In this document: piece after piece, positions 24,388 to 33,634 of the stretch
Position numbering within the stretch: the first letter of the stretch is position 1
How the letters are laid out: each line of letters starts with the position of its first letter
From: Tamlana carrageenivorans
GTDB lineage: Bacteria > Bacteroidota > Bacteroidia > Flavobacteriales > Flavobacteriaceae
DNA length: 64,000 bases
NCBI RefSeq assembly: GCF_002893765.1
Contig: NZ_CP025938.1
Location: 744,001-808,000 of the forward strand
Direction: 5' to 3'
Notes under the pieces: generated by a model
The model's database searches: none
Told to the model about the DNA's origin: nothing
Seen by the model: only the letters and a program-made list of their open reading frames with translations
Program-made: the position numbers and the translations under genes

Positions 24388-26016
24388 ATGAACAGACGTA
24401 ATTTTATAAAACTGTCCGCTTCAGCATCAGTAATAGGACTAACCCCACTGCAATTACAAGCCGCTTTAAAAACATTTACCCCTTATTTTGATTGTCCAGA
24501 TATTTCTAATCGAAAACTGGTATTGATAAATTTAGCTGGAGGAAATGATGGATTAAATACCGTAATTCCATTAAACCAATACGATGCTTATAGTAATTTA
24601 CGCCCCACTATAAAGGTGCCCATTTCGGGAACTAATAAGTTCATCACGCTTGATAGCTCATTACCCGAAAACCAACAAGTTGGCTTACATCCTGCCCTTT
24701 CAGGCATGAAGTCGCTATACGACAAAGGTTGGCTACGTGTTCTACAATCTGTTGGGTACCCGAGTCAAAACAAAAGCCACTTTTCCTCTGCCGATCTATA
24801 TTCAACAGGAAACGATGGTAATAGTTTACTTAATGGTAGTGATACCGGGTGGATTGGCCGATTTATGGAGCGGTATTACGACAATTTAGTTGTAGAGCCC
24901 TTTCCTTTAGGGATACAAATTGGTTCCAATAAAACATCTTTAGGGTTTCATGGTGAAGAAGCCCACGGCTTGTCCATTAACCTTACAAGGCAAGATCCTG
25001 CTGGTTTTTATTCCATTTTAAATGATTTAGGTGGCCCACCGCCATTAAATATTCCAGATTCCGATTACGGTGACCAACTAAGGTATTTAACCAACACCGA
25101 TGCCTTAACCAACACCTATGCACAATCCATTTCTAATACCTTCCAAAAAGGAAAAAATAATATCAGTTATCCAGATACCGATTTATCAAATCAATTAAAA
25201 ACAGTGGCGCGATTGATGAGTGGCGACCTGGAAACCAAAGTTTATATGGTACGTATTTCTGGTTTTGACACCCACGACTCTCAAGTTCAAGATTTAGGTA
25301 ATATTATTGGGAAACACCATGAATTATTATCCAGCCTATCGGATAGTATTGAGGCTTTTATCAGGGATTTAGAATCACAAAACCTTGCTGAAGATGTGGT
25401 CGGATTAACCTTTTCGGAGTTCGGAAGAAAAGTTAAAGAAAATGGCAATTTAGGAACCGACCATGGTGAAATTGCTCCTATGTTTGTTTTCGGGAAACCT
25501 GTAAAAGGAGGTGTTTCTGGTACGAATCCAGATTTAAGTGAAGCTACAGATCGTAATAACTACCAAATAAAAACCGTGCAATATGATTACCGACAAACCT
25601 TTGCCACGCTCCTTCAAGATTTTATTGGTGCTGATAATGCCATAATCGATGCCACCTTTTTTAACAACTCACTAAACCAAAGTTTCAACGACTTAAAAAT
25701 AGACGACCTTGTAAAGAGTGTTTACAATGTATCCAATGGTTGTATTCCTATTACGAACAATCCGTTAGGAGAAGACAAAAAATGGTTAGTCTATCCAAAC
25801 CCCTTTAAAGACATTGTCCATATTACAGGTGTACAGCGTGTAGAAACCATTTCATACCGTATTTATAATGCTGCTGGAGTATTATTAATTGAAAGCACAG
25901 ACCTTGTAGATGAAGGTAAAATAACTCTAAATTTAAGACATTTTAGTAGTGGCATGTACTTGTTTGTTATACTTTCTGGTAGCGAAAAAGAAGTCCATAA
26001 AGTCGTTAAAATATAA
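24388..26016 (+). CDS. DUF1501 protein with Tat-like signal and type IX sorting domain
   Basis: A 542-residue exported protein. The N-terminus MNRRNFIKLSASASVIGLT fits the twin-arginine pattern (RRNFIK followed by a hydrophobic run). Residues 45 to about 440 form the DUF1501 domain, of the alkaline-phosphatase/sulfatase-like fold: LINLAGGNDGLNTVIPL, SHFSSADLYSTG, GFDTHDSQ and TFSEFGRKVKENG with a metal-site-like GTDHGE. The last 75 residues begin with WLVYPNPFKDIVHITG and end in SSGMYLFVILSGSEKEVHKVV, the pattern of a type A Por secretion C-terminal sorting domain. The protein is therefore probably moved across the inner membrane folded, then sent to the surface by the type IX system. It is coupled to the DUF1800 gene. 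Confidence 0.9.
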   Translation: MNRRNFIKLSASASVIGLTPLQLQAALKTFTPYFDCPDISNRKLVLINLAGGNDGLNTVIPLNQYDAYSNLRPTIKVPISGTNKFITLDSSLPENQQVGLHPALSGMKSLYDKGWLRVLQSVGYPSQNKSHFSSADLYSTGNDGNSLLNGSDTGWIGRFMERYYDNLVVEPFPLGIQIGSNKTSLGFHGEEAHGLSINLTRQDPAGFYSILNDLGGPPPLNIPDSDYGDQLRYLTNTDALTNTYAQSISNTFQKGKNNISYPDTDLSNQLKTVARLMSGDLETKVYMVRISGFDTHDSQVQDLGNIIGKHHELLSSLSDSIEAFIRDLESQNLAEDVVGLTFSEFGRKVKENGNLGTDHGEIAPMFVFGKPVKGGVSGTNPDLSEATDRNNYQIKTVQYDYRQTFATLLQDFIGADNAIIDATFFNNSLNQSFNDLKIDDLVKSVYNVSNGCIPITNNPLGEDKKWLVYPNPFKDIVHITGVQRVETISYRIYNAAGVLLIESTDLVDEGKITLNLRHFSSGMYLFVILSGSEKEVHKVVKI

Positions 26017-26033
26017 ATTTAAGAATAGCCTAC

Positions 26034-26792
26034 ATGAAAATTTTTAAAATAATAATCTCTTTTACATTGTTGGTGATTTTATGCTCTAGTTGCAATAGAA
26101 ATGTCCCTGATGACTTGGAAGGACAAGGAAGTGACATACATTTAACAGCCACCTATAAATGGTGGATTTTAACACATAAAAACTATCAAAAACCAGGTGT
26201 TTACCTTTACAACGAACAAACTGGCGCCATAGAAGTGGAACTAAAACTCCCTAAAGGGTTACAATCGCCACATGCTTTGGCTTACGATGGCGAGTCTCTT
26301 TGGGTTGGCGGCATAGGTGAGAACCAATCCATTTATCAGCTCGATCCTGTAAGTGGCGATGTGCTATCTGAAATACCAAATATTATTACTGAAGGCCTAG
26401 CCATACAAGACGAATACATTTATTATTCGAGTGAGAATGCCATACATAAAATTATGAAAAATGGCACCTTAGTTGAAAGTATTCAAACTGAAAACACAGC
26501 TTTAAACATCTCAGACATTACTATTAACGAGAACACGCTATATTATTTGCGTTACGTTGAAACCGGGCCTATTGTTAAATTGAATTTAACCTCAAAATCT
26601 GAAACCCCGATAAACACCGTAGAAACCTCTGGCACCTATTGTTTATCATTTATAGAAAACAAACTCGTTACGGTATCTAACCTTAATGAAATTAACCAAA
26701 ACAGCTCACGAACTGGCGAACTTATTTCGAGTACACCAACCGGGATTGAAGGTTGGATAACCGCCATAGCCCTCCATGAGAAAATAGAGTAA
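26034..26792 (+). CDS. Lipoprotein with beta-propeller-like repeats
   Basis: A 252-residue predicted lipoprotein. The signal peptide ends in the lipobox LCSSC (Cys20). The mature part has repeated strands of the WD/NHL-like type (SPHALAYDGESLWVGGIG, SIYQLDPVSGDVLSEI, TEGLAIQDEYIYYSSENAI), with spacing suited to a small beta-propeller. Family not recognised. It follows the DUF1501 gene by 17 nt, so it is likely the third gene of that operon and perhaps a partner at the surface. Its stop codon directly abuts the stop of the convergent argS, with no base between. Confidence 0.75.
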   Translation: MKIFKIIISFTLLVILCSSCNRNVPDDLEGQGSDIHLTATYKWWILTHKNYQKPGVYLYNEQTGAIEVELKLPKGLQSPHALAYDGESLWVGGIGENQSIYQLDPVSGDVLSEIPNIITEGLAIQDEYIYYSSENAIHKIMKNGTLVESIQTENTALNISDITINENTLYYLRYVETGPIVKLNLTSKSETPINTVETSGTYCLSFIENKLVTVSNLNEINQNSSRTGELISSTPTGIEGWITAIALHEKIE

Positions 26793-28571
26793 TTACATGC
26801 GTTCTGGCACTTGAATCCCTAATAGTTGAAATCCGTTTTTAATAGTGTTTGCAACGCTGTTTGACAGCTGTATTCTTAGGGTTTTCTCGTTTTCGTTATC
26901 GGCTCCTAAAATTGAAACGTTTTGATAAAATGAATTGAACTCTTTAACCAAGTCATACGTGAAATTAGCAATAATGGCCGGGCTAAAATTATCGGCTGCA
27001 TTTTGAACAACCTCAGGGAATAACTGTAGTTGTTTAAGAAGAGCTTTCTCTTTAGGGTGAAGCGTCATAGCTTCTAAATTCACTTGAGTATCCACATCGG
27101 CTTTTCTTAAAATCGATTGAATTCTCGCATAAGTATACTGAATAAAAGGCCCTGTGTTCCCTTGAAAATCGATAGACTCTTTAGGATCAAAAAGAATACG
27201 TTTTTTAGGATCTACTTTTAAGATATAATATTTTAAGGCGCCTAAACCTATAATTTTATAAAGTTCTTTTTTCTCTGCTTCAGAGTAACCATCAAGTTTT
27301 CCTAATTCTTCAGAGATTTCTTCAGCAGTATTAGCCATATCAGCAATTAAATCGTCGGCATCAACAACAGTTCCTTCTCTACTTTTCATTTTTCCGCTAG
27401 GTAAATCAACCATACCATAACTTAGGTGGTATAGATTTTTTGCCCATTCGAAACCAAGTTTCTTCAGAATTAAAAATAACACTTGAAAATGGTAATCTTG
27501 CTCGTTTCCAACGGTGTAAACCATACCGCCTACATCTGGAAAATCTTTAATACGTTGAATGGCCGTACCAATATCCTGAGTCATATAAACAGCCGTACCA
27601 TCGGCACGCTGAACGATTTTTTTATCTAAACCTTCCTCGGTTAAATCGCACCATACCGAACCATCTTCTTCCTTATGAAAAACCCCCGAATTTAATCCTT
27701 GCTCAACAAATTCCTTTCCTAACAAATAGGTGTTACTTTCATAATATAGGGTATCAAAATCAACACCCAAATCCTTGTAAGTGATATCAAACCCATCGTA
27801 AACCCAGTTGTTCATTTTCTCCCAAAGTGCTACCACCTCTTCATCTCCAGACTCCCATTTTAAAAGCATATCTTGAGCTTCTAATAAAATAGGGGCTTTC
27901 TTTTTAGCGTCTTCTAAAGTTTCACCTTGAGCCACTAAGGTTTCGATTTCTTTTTTATATTCTTGGTCGAATTTCACATAGTAGTTACCTACCAATTTAT
28001 CGCCTTTCAACCCGGTACTTTCTGGAGTTTCACCATTTCCAAAACGTTTCCATGCCAACATACTTTTACAAATATGAATACCACGATCGTTTATTATTTG
28101 TGTTTTATATACTTTTTTCCCTGAAGCTTTTAAAATTTCAGCAACACTATATCCCAATAAATTATTTCGAATATGACCTAAATGCAGAGGTTTATTTGTG
28201 TTAGGAGAAGAATACTCCACCATAATAGCTTTTTCACCAGGATTAGGTTGCACCAGTCCAAAACGTTCGTCTTGTTTTATTCCATTGAAAAAACTCACAT
28301 AATATGAATCGTTAATTTCAACATTTAAAAAGCCTTTAACCACGTTAAAAGCCTTAACATCGGCAACTTCCTTAACCAAATACTGCCCAATAGTTTCACC
28401 AATTTGCACAGGATTACCTTTAATAAATCGCAACATGGGGAAGATAACCACGGTGATATCTCCAGCAAACTCTTTCCTTGTTGCTTGAAATTCAACCGTT
28501 TCTAAGTCAATATTAAAATCTGCTTTTACCGCTTGTTTAACGTATTTTGATAAAGTATCCTGAAGGTTCAT
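26793..28571 (-). CDS. argS: Arginyl-tRNA synthetase
   Basis: A 592-residue class I enzyme that charges tRNA(Arg). The Add-1 N-terminal domain is followed by SSPNTNKPLHLGHIRNNLL, whose HLGH is the HIGH motif (about residues 123-141). The KMSKS-like loop is SGKMKSREGTVVDADD, near residue 393. The C-terminal anticodon domain has the typical ending SNSVANTIKNGFQLLGIQVP. Length matches the family (about 577 in E. coli). The gene has a TAnnTTTG element 21 nt upstream, and converges head-on with the lipoprotein gene: the two stop codons are adjacent. Confidence 0.97.
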   Translation of the reverse strand: MNLQDTLSKYVKQAVKADFNIDLETVEFQATRKEFAGDITVVIFPMLRFIKGNPVQIGETIGQYLVKEVADVKAFNVVKGFLNVEINDSYYVSFFNGIKQDERFGLVQPNPGEKAIMVEYSSPNTNKPLHLGHIRNNLLGYSVAEILKASGKKVYKTQIINDRGIHICKSMLAWKRFGNGETPESTGLKGDKLVGNYYVKFDQEYKKEIETLVAQGETLEDAKKKAPILLEAQDMLLKWESGDEEVVALWEKMNNWVYDGFDITYKDLGVDFDTLYYESNTYLLGKEFVEQGLNSGVFHKEEDGSVWCDLTEEGLDKKIVQRADGTAVYMTQDIGTAIQRIKDFPDVGGMVYTVGNEQDYHFQVLFLILKKLGFEWAKNLYHLSYGMVDLPSGKMKSREGTVVDADDLIADMANTAEEISEELGKLDGYSEAEKKELYKIIGLGALKYYILKVDPKKRILFDPKESIDFQGNTGPFIQYTYARIQSILRKADVDTQVNLEAMTLHPKEKALLKQLQLFPEVVQNAADNFSPAIIANFTYDLVKEFNSFYQNVSILGADNENEKTLRIQLSNSVANTIKNGFQLLGIQVPERM

Positions 28572-28592
28572 TCTAGTGTCTTTTTAAGCCTG

Positions 28593-28600
28593 CAAAGATA
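28593..28600 (-). promoter_or_regulatory. -7 promoter element of argS
   Basis: TATCTTTG on the minus strand matches TAnnTTTG; the argS ATG begins 22 nt downstream, giving a leader of about 15 nt. No TTTG is present at the usual -33 spacing. Confidence 0.55.
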
Positions 28601-28983
28601 GCAAGTTTTTCTACTAAAACCGAAAACCTTTCCATACAAAATGGAGAAGTAAGTATAGCATACCGTTCTTTATCAGCTCCATAAAAAATGGCTTAGCTTT
28701 TTTAGATGTCAAACAACCGTTGTTCTATGTTTTTTGGCTGTTCATCTATGGAAATACTTTAAACTTAGAATTAAAATCCACTTCAACTAATTATTTGGTA
28801 ATAAATCCTAAAAATTAGATTTTAAGAACCCTTTTTGCAACATTTGTTAAGTAAAGCTATTATTATCAATTGATTGAAAATCAATGTAAACTTTTTACAA
28901 TTACAGCTAAATAAGGCTGTCTTATTTTTCTCAAATCTAAGACCTCGTTTATAGCATTATTTTAGTGGTAATTGACATGCAAT
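28601..28983. other. Divergent intergenic region between argS and a histidine kinase
   Basis: About 380 nt without a supported gene. It contains a small inverted repeat (28869-28875 with 28879-28885, 3-nt spacer) roughly 100 nt before the kinase start, a possible regulator site. Otherwise it is AT-rich and featureless by eye. Confidence 0.45.
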
Positions 28984-31044
28984 ATGAGGCGATTATTATT
29001 TTCCATTTTAATGATGCTATCTATTAATATTGGAACTTCTCAATCCAATGACATAGAAAGCCTTGCCCTGCAATTAGCTTTTCAAGATCAAGATTCCTTA
29101 AAAGTAGCCATCTCTCTTAAACTTATTGAATCGCTTTACAATATTAACGAATATGATCGTGCCTTCAAATACATCCTTGCAAGCGAAAAGTTGTGTCAAA
29201 AATTAGATCACAAAAAAGGCATTGCCAATATGGCCTATTATAAAGCCTTGATTTATGCCCAAAAGAATGATTATATCAATGCCATAAGTGGCTACGGAAA
29301 ATCGAAACAATTGTTCGAAACCCTTAAAGACACCTTGTGCATTGCTAAAGTGAACAACAGTATTGGTTTAATCGAAATTAAAAGAGGTCATTTTTCTAAA
29401 GGCATGTCTTTTTCGCATTCAGCAATAAGAGAATTAGAAAAAAGGCATCTCAAAGCCGAACTCAATTTAGCCTATAGTAATCTGGTCCAAGCCTACAATA
29501 GTATTGGAGCTACCGATAAAGCTATAGAATTTTACATTAAAGCGCTTGAGGTTCAAGAGTCACTTAATGATGAACAAGCTATTTATAAAACAAAAAACGT
29601 TTTAGCCGAACTGTATGCTAGCAGAAAAGAACATCGAAAAGCTATTGAAATTTATGAAAACATTATAGAAAATAACACGTCAAACGATTCAATATTAGGA
29701 CACATTTATCCCAGAATAAGCGCTGAATTTTTAGAATTTAACGACTATGAAAAAGCTTCTAAATATCTAAATGAAGCTTACAATTTAAATACTTCAAAAG
29801 AAAACAAAGAAGATTTATTAATGACGCTGAATAATCTCGGGGATTTAAACTTGAGACAAAACAGGTTACCGGAAGCGGACACCCATTTAACTGAAGCTCG
29901 TAACGTTGCCGAAACCACCACAAATAAACTAGAATTACTAAAACTTTATAAACTATTAAAAGCGCTCGACTCCTCCAGAAACCGATTCACCAAAGCTTTT
30001 GAATGGCAACGGGCTTACTACGAATTAAACACGAAACTTACTGAAGAGAAATTAGTACAAAAAGAGCGCTTATACAAACCTTTAAGTCATATTGAACATG
30101 AACCACACCACTTATCAGACCATATTTCGACACCTGAAGTTGTGGTAAACATGCTTTCTGATTCTAACAACAATGCCGATGGACTAAAAATGTCCTTATA
30201 CAGTGTGGCTAGCGCCTTGGTATTGGTGTCTATATTCTTAGTTTTAAACTATTTAAAACGCTATAATAACATTAAATACACAAAAGAATTAGAGAAGAAA
30301 AACCTTAGTATCGCTTTACAAAACGAAGCTTTTTCGCAACAAATTAAACATTTAGAAAGTGTTAATAATGTAAAAGACAAGCTGTTTTCAATTGTTTCTC
30401 ATGATTTACGCGACTCCCTTTCTTCTATAAATGGTTTCATTGACTTGCTTAAAGACGGGTCGTTGTCCAGAGAAGAATTCGACAATTTAATTCCCGAGTT
30501 AAGTGAAAATGCTAACAACGCTTCATTACTCCTATTTAACTTACTCAATTGGTCTAAATCACAGATGCAATCACTAGATCCCAAACCAACTTTGTTTGAT
30601 GTTCAAGAAGTTTTTATAAGTAAAATTAAACTTATAGAACAGCGCTTAGAAAGTAAGGGCATAACTCTAATTAATCGATCTGTAAAAGATTTTGCCTATG
30701 CAGATAAAAGCATGTTTGAAATTGTAATTCAGAATCTTTTAGCTAATGCGCTTAAATTCTGCAAAAAAGGCGATACTATAACCATTACGAACCACATCAA
30801 CCATGGATGTTGCATTATAAGTATTGCTGACTCTGGCATTGGCATCTCCAAAGAAAACTTAAGCAAGCTGTTTAAGGAAAGCTCATTTTCAACACTAGGA
30901 ACCGATAATGAAAAAGGCACCGGATTAGGGCTTTCCATTTGCAAAGAATTAATCGATTTAAATCATGGTAAAATTTGGGTAGAAAGCACCCCACAAATTG
31001 GGAGTACCTTTTTTGTTCAACTTCCTAAATCGCAACCCGTATAA
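28984..31044 (+). CDS. TPR-containing membrane histidine kinase
   Basis: A 686-residue sensor kinase from the ATG at 28984; a TTG four codons earlier is less likely. A signal peptide (MRRLLFSILMMLSINIGTSQ) exports the N-terminal part. Residues 25-350 hold about seven tetratricopeptide repeats (for example TDKAIEFYIKALEVQESLND, RKAIEIYENIIENN). One membrane helix follows (MSLYSVASALVLVSIFLVLN, about residue 403), then a coiled coil and a HisKA domain with phospho-acceptor His473 in SIVSHDLRDS. The HATPase has NLLANALKFCKKG, DSGIGISKENL and GTGLGLSICKEL. There is no receiver domain and no response regulator beside it. It converges with the decayed cupin gene. Confidence 0.92.
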   Translation: MRRLLFSILMMLSINIGTSQSNDIESLALQLAFQDQDSLKVAISLKLIESLYNINEYDRAFKYILASEKLCQKLDHKKGIANMAYYKALIYAQKNDYINAISGYGKSKQLFETLKDTLCIAKVNNSIGLIEIKRGHFSKGMSFSHSAIRELEKRHLKAELNLAYSNLVQAYNSIGATDKAIEFYIKALEVQESLNDEQAIYKTKNVLAELYASRKEHRKAIEIYENIIENNTSNDSILGHIYPRISAEFLEFNDYEKASKYLNEAYNLNTSKENKEDLLMTLNNLGDLNLRQNRLPEADTHLTEARNVAETTTNKLELLKLYKLLKALDSSRNRFTKAFEWQRAYYELNTKLTEEKLVQKERLYKPLSHIEHEPHHLSDHISTPEVVVNMLSDSNNNADGLKMSLYSVASALVLVSIFLVLNYLKRYNNIKYTKELEKKNLSIALQNEAFSQQIKHLESVNNVKDKLFSIVSHDLRDSLSSINGFIDLLKDGSLSREEFDNLIPELSENANNASLLLFNLLNWSKSQMQSLDPKPTLFDVQEVFISKIKLIEQRLESKGITLINRSVKDFAYADKSMFEIVIQNLLANALKFCKKGDTITITNHINHGCCIISIADSGIGISKENLSKLFKESSFSTLGTDNEKGTGLGLSICKELIDLNHGKIWVESTPQIGSTFFVQLPKSQPV

Positions 31045-31053
31045 CTTTTATTT

Positions 31054-31599
31054 CTAAACAAAGTGCACTCCATAGTTAGCACAGATTTCTGCTACTTTTT
31101 CAAAATTAGGTGGTCATGGCGGTAGATCAGCAAGTTCCTAAAACATAAACTCTATGCCTGCAGGAAAAGCAGAAGTAACCATTTTAGCCTTTTGGGTTCC
31201 CACAACCTTCCATGCATGAGGAATATTTTTGGGTGCAAAAGCTGTATCTCCAGAACTTAATACGGAAGTTTTGCCATCTACGGTAATTTCAACTTGACCT
31301 TTAATAACACGAAATATCTCATCTTCCCTTTTGTGGGTGTGCGGAGGTATGCCTACTCCAGGATCGACATTATCCACCCATTCCACAATTTGATTTCCTG
31401 TATCGCTACCTGGTAATTTATGCGTTTGAATATCGCCAATCACATTTAAAACGACCCCTTCTTCATCTTTAATAATTTCAGAAGTGGCAGGAGTAATTTG
31501 ATTCGTTTTAAGGGTTTGAGATTGACAATGCAACAAACTGGGAAATAAAGCAACCCCTAGACCTACACCCGATTTTACTAAAAATGCTTTTCTTTTCAT
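31054..31599 (-). pseudogene. Decayed secreted cupin gene with two premature stops
   Basis: The intact part (31138-31599) encodes 153 residues: a signal-like N-terminus (MKRKAFLVKSGVGLGVALF) and a cupin with motif 1 PHTHKREDEIFRVIKG and motif 2 FAPKNIPHAWKV, keeping metal-type His and Glu residues. After GIEFMF comes TAG (31138-31140). The same frame then reads ELADLPP, TGA (31114-31116), PPNFEKVAEICANYGVHFV and a final TAG at 31054-31056. In related cupins a tail of this kind follows without stops, so two nonsense changes seem to have removed the last 26 or so residues. The barrel itself may still fold. It lies downstream of the broken araC gene on the same strand. Confidence 0.75.
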
Positions 31600-32173
31600 A
31601 ACTCTAGTTTTAATGCAAATTAGAATTAAATTGAAGGCACAGCAATGTTAAAATCACGGTTAACTCTTAGAATTTCGGCTTAATTCTAAAAATAATGATT
31701 TAATTTTTCCTTAAACCCGAAGGTGTCGTTGTCGTATGCGTTTTAAAAAAATAACTAAAGTAATCTGGAGATGAAAAGCCTAAATCAAAACTAATTTCTT
31801 TAATCGATTTATTGGAGAGTTTTAAGGCGTGCCTAGAGCGCATAAGCAATTGTTCGATAATAATATGTTCGTCCCTACTCCAAGAACGCCTTTCACACAT
31901 TCGTTAAGGTACTTTGGAGAAATATGTAGAAGCTTGGCGTAATCGCCAACATCATGATATTTATAAATATACTTATCGACCAATTTTTTATAACTATAAA
32001 CGACATGAGCTTTGGAGTCGTTACTAGAAACTACCGATTTAATATTACACTGCACGTCGCAATACACAAAAAAGGTATTCAATAAGGAAAGAATCGCTTC
32101 ATTTTTATGGTTGAGTTGAAGTGTCTACCTTTGTTGTGACGGTTTTATATAGAGTATAAACTATATTTGAATT

Positions 32174-32455
32174 ATGGGAAAAAAATATGACAACGAGTTT
32201 AAATCGATGATATTAGATTTATCAAAATCTGGTATACGAACAAAACAACTGAGTGAAGAATATGGAGTTCATACAAGTGTTATTAATAGATGGAAACAAG
32301 AGTATGATTTAAAAGGAGGAGATTTTTCTAAAAATGAACCTAAATCCAAAGAACATCAAGAACTTATAGCATTAAAAAAGGAATTAAGAGATGTTAAAAT
32401 GGAACGTGACATCTTAAAAAAGGCGGTGAGCATCTTTTCCAAGAGCGACAGATAA
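32174..32455 (+). CDS. IS3-family transposase OrfA
   Basis: A 93-residue protein with a helix-turn-helix DNA-binding region (FKSMILDLSKSGIRTKQLSE, then YGVHTSVINRWKQEY, about residues 8-42) and a C-terminal leucine-zipper-like coiled coil (LIALKKELRDVKMERDILKK). It binds the element ends and is also the N-terminal half of the OrfAB fusion made by -1 frameshifting at 32416-32422. Alone, OrfA usually acts as a repressor in this family. The frame is intact. Confidence 0.93.
   Translation: MGKKYDNEFKSMILDLSKSGIRTKQLSEEYGVHTSVINRWKQEYDLKGGDFSKNEPKSKEHQELIALKKELRDVKMERDILKKAVSIFSKSDR
32416..32422 (+). promoter_or_regulatory. Programmed -1 frameshift site of the IS3 element
   Basis: The heptamer A AAA AAG, in the orfA frame, is a classic slippery sequence. 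Slipping back one base enters the orfB frame, which stays open from here to 33336 (KGGEHLFQERQIRYNF and on), giving a fused OrfAB of about 386 residues. Confidence 0.8.
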
Positions 32456-32514
32456 GGTATAACTTCATTTTATCAAACAAAAATACTTATCCTGTCGAAA
32501 AGAAGTGCAAATGC

Positions 32515-33336
32515 ATGAAGGTTAGTAAAAATGCTTATTACCATTGGCTTAAAACCAAAGACACCTTAAAGGTTAATTCCTCTAAATCATTTTTAAAAGA
32601 CAGAATCGAAGCTATATTTGACAATAATAAACAGATTTATGGTAGCTATCGAATTCAAAAACAACTTGAACGAGAAAAGCTTTTTTATTCCCGTTCATAT
32701 GTGGGGTTACTTATGAAAGAAATGGGACTAAGAAGTGTATTGAATAAAAAATTTGTGGTAACTACGGATTCAAATCATTCTCTAAAAACAGCTAAAAATG
32801 AATTAGACAGGGATTTTACCAGTTTTTCTTTAGGCTACAAATTAGTCTCTGACATTACGTATATAAGAGTTAATCAACAATGGAACTATTTAACCACGAT
32901 AATGGATTTGGCTGATAGAAAAATAATAGGCTGGTCTTTAAGTGAAGATATGACTACTGAGAATACGGTTTTAAAGGCCTGGGTTGATGCTAGAAGAAAC
33001 AGAGTGATAAACCAGCAGTGTATTTTTCATTCGGACAGGGGTGTGCAATATGCATCCAACAGAATCACAAATATGTTCTTTTTTAATCAAAAAGTGATAC
33101 AAAGCATGAGTAGAAAGGGAAATTGCTGGGATAATGCTGTAGCTGAAAGTTTTTTTAAAACCATTAAATATGAGTGGATTAATAGATTTAAGTATACGTC
33201 TTATAATCAATTATACAAATCTATTGATCAATATTTAAACTGGTATAACACTCAAAGATTACATTCTAGTTTAGGATACATGACGCCTCTTGAAAAAGAA
33301 TTACAATTAAAAGGATTTATTAACAAAGCTGCTTAG
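32515..33336 (+). CDS. IS3-family transposase OrfB (integrase core)
   Basis: A 273-residue DDE catalytic protein from the ATG at 32515; the frame is open upstream to the slippery site, so the working product is probably the OrfAB fusion. The HTH_21-like region (IEAIFDNNKQIYGSYRIQKQ) precedes the rve core: Asp in LVSDITYIRV, Asp in FHSDRGVQYAS, and Glu in GNCWDNAVAESFFKTIK with the following Lys. The end, WYNTQRLHSSLGYMTPLEKE, is diagnostic for IS3. The frame is intact. Confidence 0.95.
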   Translation: MKVSKNAYYHWLKTKDTLKVNSSKSFLKDRIEAIFDNNKQIYGSYRIQKQLEREKLFYSRSYVGLLMKEMGLRSVLNKKFVVTTDSNHSLKTAKNELDRDFTSFSLGYKLVSDITYIRVNQQWNYLTTIMDLADRKIIGWSLSEDMTTENTVLKAWVDARRNRVINQQCIFHSDRGVQYASNRITNMFFFNQKVIQSMSRKGNCWDNAVAESFFKTIKYEWINRFKYTSYNQLYKSIDQYLNWYNTQRLHSSLGYMTPLEKELQLKGFINKAA

Positions 33337-33634
33337 TATAAAATAGTACCAAATTTATTAGGTAGTCCAAGTTGGGAACCTAAAAGTTCGTCAATCATCT
33401 CTAGAATGGCCTGAGTACGTAACTCAATCCTTGGACTTAGTTTAAACAAGGGAATTTCTCCCTGACTAAAAAGTCTTATTTGATTAATATGAAGTTTACT
33501 AAGTTGCGGATGATTTAAAACTTCTCTGGACAAATAAAGCATATACCCAGCATGCGAAATTTGGTCGTTTTTAATGATTTTCCAGGACACTATCCCGTAA
33601 AGTGTGTAAGTTATAAATCGAGGGTTTAGCTTTT

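Larger units (their letters stand above)
32117..33369 (+). mobile_element. IS3-family insertion sequence
   Basis: The element is 1253 bp, a usual IS3 size, and begins TGAAGTGTCTACCT and ends AGGTAGTCCA, keeping the TG...CA rule. The ends are imperfect inverted repeats sharing CTACCT. It is flanked by the 3-bp direct repeat agt (32114-32116 and 33370-33372), and precise removal restores the araC reading across the junction (GSQLNHKNEAIL). It carries orfA and orfB with a slippery heptamer. Confidence 0.88.

Noticed and set aside
31114..31140. TAG and TGA in the cupin gene as stop-codon recoding (pyrrolysine or selenocysteine)
   Set aside because: Two different stops occur within 27 bases, no recoding element is seen, and the adjacent araC gene is also broken; decay is simpler.
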